Assembly (NCBI RefSeq): GCF_014641655.1
Contig: NZ_BMID01000001.1
Coordinates: 2,260,427-2,324,426 of the forward strand
Length of the DNA stretch: 64,000 nt
DNA from: Pseudoblastomonas marina
GTDB taxonomy: Bacteria > Pseudomonadota > Alphaproteobacteria > Sphingomonadales > Sphingomonadaceae
Direction of reading: 5' to 3'
Below, piece by piece: positions 58,899-64,000 of the stretch; position 1 is the first letter of the stretch, and each line of letters opens with the position of its first letter. Under the pieces are notes generated by a model that searched no databases, was not told the DNA's origin, and saw nothing but the letters and a program-made list of their open reading frames with translations. Made by a program: the position numbers and the translations under genes.

Positions 58899-60338
58899 CT
58901 ATTTGCGGTAGTCGAGCGGCGGATCGCGATCGCCGAGCAGCGAGACGTATTCGTAATCCTCGCCCCGCGCGGCATCGAATTCGGCCCGCGCCGCGGCGCG
59001 CAGCGCAGGGTCGGTGAACAATTCGGCCGCGATCAGCGCCAGCGCCTTGGCCGCGACCTGCGTGCCCTTGATCCCGATCGAGGAACCGCTCGCGGCAACC
59101 GCCTGCCAGCTATGTGCCGAAGTGCCCGGGACCCAGGTCGCGGTGCGCACGCCGACGGTCGGGGTGGCCCAGGACACGTCGCCGACATCGGTCGAGCCGT
59201 AGCCGAGCGTGACGTCGTAGGGCTGGATCTCACCTGCTTCGGCGAGCGGCGGTGCATCCGCGCCCAGCGTCTCGCGGAGCTGCGCGGCGTAGGCGCGCTC
59301 TTGTTCGGTGTAGTCGACTCCGCCGACCTCGCGCAGCTTGGCATCCATCACCTTAGCCAACGTTTCGTTGACCAGTAGCGGGTTGTTGCCGTGGATGATC
59401 TCCCAGTCGACCGTGGTCCCGGTGCCCATCGCGGCGCCCTTCGCCGTATCCTCTAGGCGGGCCCACAGCGCGCGGACCTCGTCGGCGTCTGAATGTCGCA
59501 CATAATAGAACACTTCGGCGAAATCGGGGATCACGTTGGGGGCCGCGCCGCCCTCGGTGATCACGTAATGGATGCGCGTGTCCATGCTGGTGTGCTCGCG
59601 CATCATGTTGACCATCATGTTCATCGCCTCGACCCCGTCGAGCGCGCTGCGCCCGCGCTCGGGCGCGCCGGCGGCGTGGGCCGACACCCCGCGAAAGCGG
59701 AACTTGGCCGAACGGTTGGCGAGGCTGGTGCGCGCCGCCGCGCTGTTCTCGTCGCCGGCATGCCAGTGCAGGGCGATGTCGACATCGTCGAACAGGCCCG
59801 CGCGGGTCATGTAGACCTTGCCCGAACCGCCCTCCTCGGCCGGGGTCCCGTAGAGCCGGACGCGGCCCGGCGTGCCGGTCGCCTCGAGCCATTGCGCGGT
59901 GGCGATGGCCGCGGTGAGCGAGCCGGCGGCGAAGAGGTTGTGCCCGCAGGCATGGCCAGCGCCGAGTTCAGATGGCTCACGCGTCGGCGAGGCCGTCTGG
60001 CTGATCCCCGGCAGCGCGTCGTATTCGGCGAGGATCGCGATCACCGGCCCGCCCGATCCGAATTCGGCGGTGAACGCGGTCGGGATGTCGGCCACCCCTT
60101 CCTCGATCCGGAAGCCCGCCTCGCGCAATTGCGATTTGAGCAGATCGGCGGAGCGCTCTTCCTGGTAACCCAGTTCGGCCCATTGCCAGATCTGCAACGC
60201 GGTTTCCTGCGTGCGCGCGAATTCAGCCTCGACCAACGCGGCCGGATCGGGGGCGGCCTCCTGCGCCTGGGCATCTGCGATAGGCGCGATCGCGGGCGTG
60301 GCGAGTAATATCGCCGCGGCGACGGTGAATGGTTTCAT
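58899..60338 (-). CDS. M20-family amidohydrolase with signal peptide
   Basis: 479 residues. Signal peptide (MKPFTVAAAILLATPAIA...AQAQ), then a zinc peptidase/aminoacylase of the AbgB-like group: IAILAEYDALPGI, GAGHACGHNLFAAGS, GTPAEEGGSGKVYM, FRGVSAHAAGAPERGRSALD, VGDVSWATPTVGVRT. Located in the periplasm; cleaves amide bonds of N-acyl amino acids or similar. Convergent with the phosphatase gene. Confidence 0.9.
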   Translation of the reverse strand: MKPFTVAAAILLATPAIAPIADAQAQEAAPDPAALVEAEFARTQETALQIWQWAELGYQEERSADLLKSQLREAGFRIEEGVADIPTAFTAEFGSGGPVIAILAEYDALPGISQTASPTREPSELGAGHACGHNLFAAGSLTAAIATAQWLEATGTPGRVRLYGTPAEEGGSGKVYMTRAGLFDDVDIALHWHAGDENSAAARTSLANRSAKFRFRGVSAHAAGAPERGRSALDGVEAMNMMVNMMREHTSMDTRIHYVITEGGAAPNVIPDFAEVFYYVRHSDADEVRALWARLEDTAKGAAMGTGTTVDWEIIHGNNPLLVNETLAKVMDAKLREVGGVDYTEQERAYAAQLRETLGADAPPLAEAGEIQPYDVTLGYGSTDVGDVSWATPTVGVRTATWVPGTSAHSWQAVAASGSSIGIKGTQVAAKALALIAAELFTDPALRAAARAEFDAARGEDYEYVSLLGDRDPPLDYRK

Positions 60339-60419
60339 CGGCTGCTTCTCCCTTTGGCCCATTACCTGCCCCACCACGCGCCACTTGGAAAGCCCCCGGA
60401 GATTGGGCAGAGAAGGCAG

Positions 60420-60821
60420 ATGGATATCCCGCCCACCCTGCTGCAGTTCGCCGGTTCGCTCGCCGCGATTCTCGCGCTCAGCTGGCTGGTGTGGAAGCTC
60501 GACCTGGGCGGCGATGAGCGCATCCGCGACGAGGAGCACGCCCGCCGCCTCGCCGATGAGCAGTTGCACGGCTACGAACCCACGGAAATCGCGATCGACC
60601 GGTCGGGCTATGGCGCGATCATGCGCGATGCCACGGGCCGGGTGATGGTGCTGCGGCGCCATGGCGCGCATTTTGCCGGTCGCCTCCTGACCGGCCACGC
60701 GACCTGCCGGCTCGACCAGCGCCAGTTGACGATCGGGACCGACGACAAGCGCTTCGGCACGGTCACGCTCGATCTCGGCGACCGCGCCGGCCATTGGGCG
60801 GCGAGCCTTCGCCGGTTATAA
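60420..60821 (+). CDS. Small membrane-anchored hypothetical protein
   Basis: 133 residues. N-terminal transmembrane helix (LLQFAGSLAAILALSWLVWKL), then a basic beta-rich domain (IDRSGYGAIMRDATGRVMVLRRHGAHFAGRLL). It resembles short conserved proteins of Sphingomonadales but I know no function. It lies 12 bases before the sterol-desaturase-like gene and is probably cotranscribed. Confidence 0.65.
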   Translation: MDIPPTLLQFAGSLAAILALSWLVWKLDLGGDERIRDEEHARRLADEQLHGYEPTEIAIDRSGYGAIMRDATGRVMVLRRHGAHFAGRLLTGHATCRLDQRQLTIGTDDKRFGTVTLDLGDRAGHWAASLRRL

Positions 60822-60833
60822 GGGTCGCCGAGC

Positions 60834-61751
60834 ATGCCCGATCTCAATCCGACCGAACTCGCCGTACCCGGCTTCGTCCTGCTCGTACTGATCGAGATGG
60901 TCTGGGCGTGGAAGAAGCGCCCGACCAGCTACGAACCGCGCGATACGCTCACCAGCCTGTCCTTCGGGCTCGGCAGCACGGTGGCGGGGCTGTTGACGGG
61001 CGGGTTCTTCCTCGCGCTGTTCCTCGCCGCGTGGGAATATCGCCTGTTCGACATCGGCTGGGTGTGGTGGGCGTGGATCGCCTGTTTCGTGCTCGACGAC
61101 CTCGCCTATTACTGGATTCATCGCTTCGGCCACCGCGTGCGCTGGTTCTGGGCCAGCCATGTGAACCACCATTCCTCCCAGCACTACAATCTCAGCACCG
61201 CGCTGCGACAGACCTGGACCGGGTTTCTGACGCTCGGATTTGCCTTCAAGCTGCCGCTCGTCCTGCTCGGCTTCCACCCGGTGATGATCGTGATCTGCGG
61301 CGGCTTCAACCTGATCTACCAGTTCTGGATCCATACCGAGGCGATAGGCAAGATGCCGCGCTGGTTCGAGGCGGTGATGAACACGCCGAGCCATCATCGC
61401 GTCCACCACGCGACCAATCCGCGCTATCTCGACCGCAATTACGCGGGCGTCTTCATCGTCTGGGACAGGATGTTCGGCACCTTCGAGGAGGAACGCCCCG
61501 AAGAGGAGGACATCCGTTACGGCATCGTCAAACAGCTCGGCAGCTTCAACCTGCTATGGGCGGTGTTCCACGAATGGATCGGGATCGTGCAGGATATGTG
61601 GCGCGCGCCGTGGAAGCACAAACTGTCCTACCTGCTGCGCCCGCCCGGCTGGACGCATGACGGCAGTCGCGAGACCTCTGACCAGATTCGGGCGCGCTGG
61701 CAGGCCCGGCATCCCGAAGGACATGACAAGTCGGGCGTTGCCGAGACTTAA
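60834..61751 (+). CDS. Sterol desaturase/fatty-acid hydroxylase family protein
   Basis: 305 residues, several membrane helices and the histidine clusters of the di-iron superfamily: WIHRFGHRVRWFWASHVNHHSSQHYN and later FWIHTE and NTPSHHRVHHATNPRYLDRNY (quoted in parts), with the eight metal ligands. Hydroxylates or desaturates a lipid in the inner membrane. In a sphingolipid-making bacterium a long-chain base or fatty acyl hydroxylation is possible; this is speculation. Confidence 0.9.
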   Translation: MPDLNPTELAVPGFVLLVLIEMVWAWKKRPTSYEPRDTLTSLSFGLGSTVAGLLTGGFFLALFLAAWEYRLFDIGWVWWAWIACFVLDDLAYYWIHRFGHRVRWFWASHVNHHSSQHYNLSTALRQTWTGFLTLGFAFKLPLVLLGFHPVMIVICGGFNLIYQFWIHTEAIGKMPRWFEAVMNTPSHHRVHHATNPRYLDRNYAGVFIVWDRMFGTFEEERPEEEDIRYGIVKQLGSFNLLWAVFHEWIGIVQDMWRAPWKHKLSYLLRPPGWTHDGSRETSDQIRARWQARHPEGHDKSGVAET

Positions 61752-61786
61752 TCGCGCGCTTAAACCTTCGTCTAGAGGAGAGGGTT

Positions 61787-63373
61787 TTGGACACATTCGA
61801 TATCATCGTCGTGGGTGGCGGCAGCGCGGGAAGCGCGGTTGCCGCGCGGCTGGCCGAGGATCGCGACCGCAGCGTGTGCCTGCTCGAGGCGGGCCCGCGC
61901 AACAACGACTGGCGCGTGCGCACGCCGGGCATGATGCCGTTCCTGCGCGGATCGCAGAACTACCGTTACGACACGGTCCCGCAGAAGGGGTTGAACGGTC
62001 GCGTCGGCTACCAGCCGCGCGGACGCGGGCTCGGCGGGTCGTCGGCGATCAATGCGATGATCTACATCCGCGGCAACAAGTGGGATTACGACAATTGGGC
62101 GCAGCTCGGCTGCGACGGCTGGGCCTATGAAGATGTGCTGCCCTATTTCAGGCGCAGCGAGCACAATGTCCGCGGAGAAAGCGAATATCACGGCGGCAGC
62201 GGGCCGCTCTACGTGTCGGACCAGCTCTGGCCCAACCCGGCGAGCCGCCATTTCGTCGAGGCCGCCGCCGCGCTCCAGATGCCCGAGACGCGCGATTTCA
62301 ACGGCGAGCGACAGGAAGGCTTCGGGCTCTACCAGGTCACGCAGAAAAACGGCGAGCGCTGCTCGGCTGCGCGGGCCTATATCGAGCCTCGCCGCGAGCA
62401 GGACAATCTCGATATCCGCACCGGCGTGCTGGTCGAGAAACTGGTGATCGAGGACGGTCGGGTCACCGGGGTCGCGATCAAGCGCGGCTTCCGGCGCGAA
62501 GTGGTGAGGGCGCGCGGCGGCGTAGTGCTGTCGGCCGGCGCGTTCAACTCTCCGCAGATCCTGATGCTATCAGGGATCGGCCCCGCCGATCACCTGCGCG
62601 AACACGGGATCGCGGTGGTCGACGACAGGCCCGCCGTCGGTTCGGACCTGCAGGACCATATCGATTACGTCTCGAGCTGGGAGACCGACAGCCACGTACC
62701 GATCGGCGATTCGCGCGAAGGCACGGTGCGCACGCTGAAGGCGATGCTCGAACACCGCCGCCACAAGACCGGCATGATGACCACGCCCTATGCCGAGAGC
62801 GGCGGGTTCTGGACCGTCGCCGACGGCGCGCCGGCCCCCGATATCCAGTGGCATTTCGTCCCCGCCATGCTCGAGGATCACGGACGCGAAAAGGTGAAGG
62901 GTCACGGTTTCTCGCTTCACGCCTGCGTGCTGCGCCCCGAAAGCCGCGGCACGGTGCGGCTGGCGAGCGACCGTGCGAAGGACGCCCCCGCGATCGATCC
63001 CAATTTCCTCGACGACGAGCGCGACATCGCAACCTTGCGCGCAGGCGTGCGCCTGTCGCATCGGATCGTCGAGGGTGCCGCGCTGCAACGCTACAATCCA
63101 CGCGATCGCCACCCGGTCGATCTCGGCGACGACGATGCGCTCGACGAAATGATCCGCAACCGCGCCGACACCGTCTACCACCCGGTCGGCACCTGCCGGA
63201 TGGGAAGCGACGAGAACAGCGTGGTCGATCCGAAGCTCAAGGCGCGCGGGGTCGACGGGCTGTGGATCGCCGATGCCTCGATCATGCCCCGGCTGGTCTC
63301 GGGCAACACCAATGCGCCGAGCATCATGATCGGCGAGAGGTGCGCGGATTTCGTAAGAGAAGCGCTGAACTAA
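61787..63373 (+). CDS. GMC-family FAD oxidoreductase (choline/alcohol dehydrogenase-like)
   Basis: 528 residues. FAD site IIVVGGGSAGSAVAARLAED, GMC signature RGLGGSSAINAMIYIRG, second signature GAFNSPQILMLSGIG and catalytic His/Asn in YHPVGTCRMG and GNTNAPSIMIGE. Starts with TTG (MDTFDIIV) preceded by AGAGGAGAGGG. Choline dehydrogenase is the usual automatic label but betB is absent, so a different alcohol is likely. Confidence 0.92.
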   Translation: MDTFDIIVVGGGSAGSAVAARLAEDRDRSVCLLEAGPRNNDWRVRTPGMMPFLRGSQNYRYDTVPQKGLNGRVGYQPRGRGLGGSSAINAMIYIRGNKWDYDNWAQLGCDGWAYEDVLPYFRRSEHNVRGESEYHGGSGPLYVSDQLWPNPASRHFVEAAAALQMPETRDFNGERQEGFGLYQVTQKNGERCSAARAYIEPRREQDNLDIRTGVLVEKLVIEDGRVTGVAIKRGFRREVVRARGGVVLSAGAFNSPQILMLSGIGPADHLREHGIAVVDDRPAVGSDLQDHIDYVSSWETDSHVPIGDSREGTVRTLKAMLEHRRHKTGMMTTPYAESGGFWTVADGAPAPDIQWHFVPAMLEDHGREKVKGHGFSLHACVLRPESRGTVRLASDRAKDAPAIDPNFLDDERDIATLRAGVRLSHRIVEGAALQRYNPRDRHPVDLGDDDALDEMIRNRADTVYHPVGTCRMGSDENSVVDPKLKARGVDGLWIADASIMPRLVSGNTNAPSIMIGERCADFVREALN

Positions 63374-63376
63374 GAT

Positions 63377-64000
63377 TTATCTCAATTCGATCTCGGCCAC
63401 GATCGGTAGGTGGTCCGAGGCCTGGAGCGACAATTCGCTCAGATGCACATGCGTCGAGATGCAGTGCCATTCGGGCGAGATCACGATCCGGTCGAGGCAG
63501 GCGATCGGACGGCGCGTGGGGAAGGTCGGGCCGGTCTGGCAGACGTGCCAGGGCCCCTCGAATTCCTGCATCGCACCGCTGCGGTCGCCCCACTGGTTGA
63601 AATCGCCCATCAGCACCGCGGGCGGATCGCCGTCGCTGTCGGCAAGATGGTTGAGCACGGTACGGATCTGCTGGCGACGGCGCAGGCCCGATAGGTCGAG
63701 ATGCATGCCGATCACGCGCACGGTGGCCTCGCCGACGTGGAAATCGGCGCGCACCGCGCCGCGCGGCTCGAGCGTGGGTAACTCGACGTTCTTGACCGCC
63801 GGCACCCCGTATTCCGGACGCGCGATGATGGCGTTGCCGTGCCAGCCGAGGCTCGGCGTCGCCGGGTTGCAATCGACCGCCTGCCAGCCGGCTTCGAACA
63901 ATGCCATCTCGGAGAGGATCGCGTCGCGCGTGCCGAAGCGCTTGTCGGCTTCCTGCAGTGCGACGATATCGGCGTCGATTTCCTTGAGCACCGCCAGGAT
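63377..64000 (-). CDS. Endonuclease/exonuclease/phosphatase family protein, C-terminal part
   Basis: 208 codons to the window edge, open at the N-terminus. IDADIVALQEADKRFG (metal Glu), GMHLDLSGLRRRQQI, VLMGDFNQWGDRS and the final ASDHLPIVAEIELR are the conserved blocks of the DNase I/sphingomyelinase-like fold. Substrate unknown. It is convergent with the GMC gene (three bases between stops). Confidence 0.88.
   Translation of the reverse strand: MLAVLKEIDADIVALQEADKRFGTRDAILSEMALFEAGWQAVDCNPATPSLGWHGNAIIARPEYGVPAVKNVELPTLEPRGAVRADFHVGEATVRVIGMHLDLSGLRRRQQIRTVLNHLADSDGDPPAVLMGDFNQWGDRSGAMQEFEGPWHVCQTGPTFPTRRPIACLDRIVISPEWHCISTHVHLSELSLQASDHLPIVAEIELR

Noticed and set aside
1-64000. tRNA, rRNA, CRISPR arrays and insertion sequences
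   Set aside because: Inspected intergenic regions by eye and found no cloverleaf, rRNA block, repeat-spacer pattern or transposase; a covariance-model search would be decisive for small RNAs.

Overview
The window is GC-rich, densely coded alphaproteobacterial chromosome and most likely comes from a member of the Sphingomonadales (an Erythrobacteraceae- or Sphingomonadaceae-like bacterium). The main reasons are a bacterial serine palmitoyltransferase with its dedicated acyl carrier protein (sphingolipid synthesis), the cell-cycle regulators CtrA and DivK, a DUF3572 protein, a thiol-type DksA, and a complete gene cluster of the Rhodobacter gene transfer agent (RcGTA) type. I see no rRNA, tRNA, CRISPR array or insertion sequence.

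Layout. 1-17.7 kb is housekeeping and envelope: a truncated ZntB-like transporter, FadL porin, ispG, a small lipoprotein, two convergent L,D-transpeptidases, a DMT exporter, mutS, malic enzyme, an aminotransferase, an SDR/aldehyde dehydrogenase pair and a beta-barrel protein. 17.7-29.1 kb holds trmB, ctrA, an aromatic amino-acid block (putative leader peptide, chorismate mutase, prephenate dehydratase-like protein, tryptophan dioxygenase), a periplasmic binding lipoprotein, PilZ and DksA proteins, a tight minus-strand run from an N-acyltransferase-like gene back to DUF3572, and divK. 29.2-34.6 kb holds acp-spt, osmC, an arsenic operon (arsR-arsI-aqpS) with two operator palindromes, a DedA-like gene and a yedK homologue.

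34.6-49.9 kb is the gene transfer agent cluster, in RcGTA order: small terminase-like, large terminase, portal, gene 3.5, protease, capsid, connector, a 46-residue ORF in the gene 7 slot, genes 8, 9, 10, 10.1, 11, 12, 13, 14, 15, then DUF2793. Most genes downstream of the connector overlap by 1-11 bases. Three features stand out. About 1 kb of lower-GC cargo (DUF805 gene plus an opposite-strand small gene) sits between terminase and portal, with a second degenerate copy of the terminase tail. The gene 12 homologue is fused to a large N-terminal domain that looks like a glycosidase-type barrel, while gene 15 is short. A promoter followed directly by a terminator precedes the cluster.

50.0-64 kb returns to core functions: an OmpA protein with a 29-proline hinge, a Cu/Zn-SOD-like lipoprotein, an MFS transporter with queC, the argD-argF-hslO operon, a glycine-rich double cold-shock protein, a DUF442-type phosphatase, an amidohydrolase, a sterol-desaturase-like enzyme, a GMC oxidoreductase and a truncated endonuclease/phosphatase-fold protein.

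The observations I rate highest are the 33-codon ORF containing Phe-Tyr-Tyr-Phe in front of the chorismate mutase gene (a candidate attenuator), the cargo insertion and domain rearrangement inside the gene transfer agent, and the paired ArsR operators.
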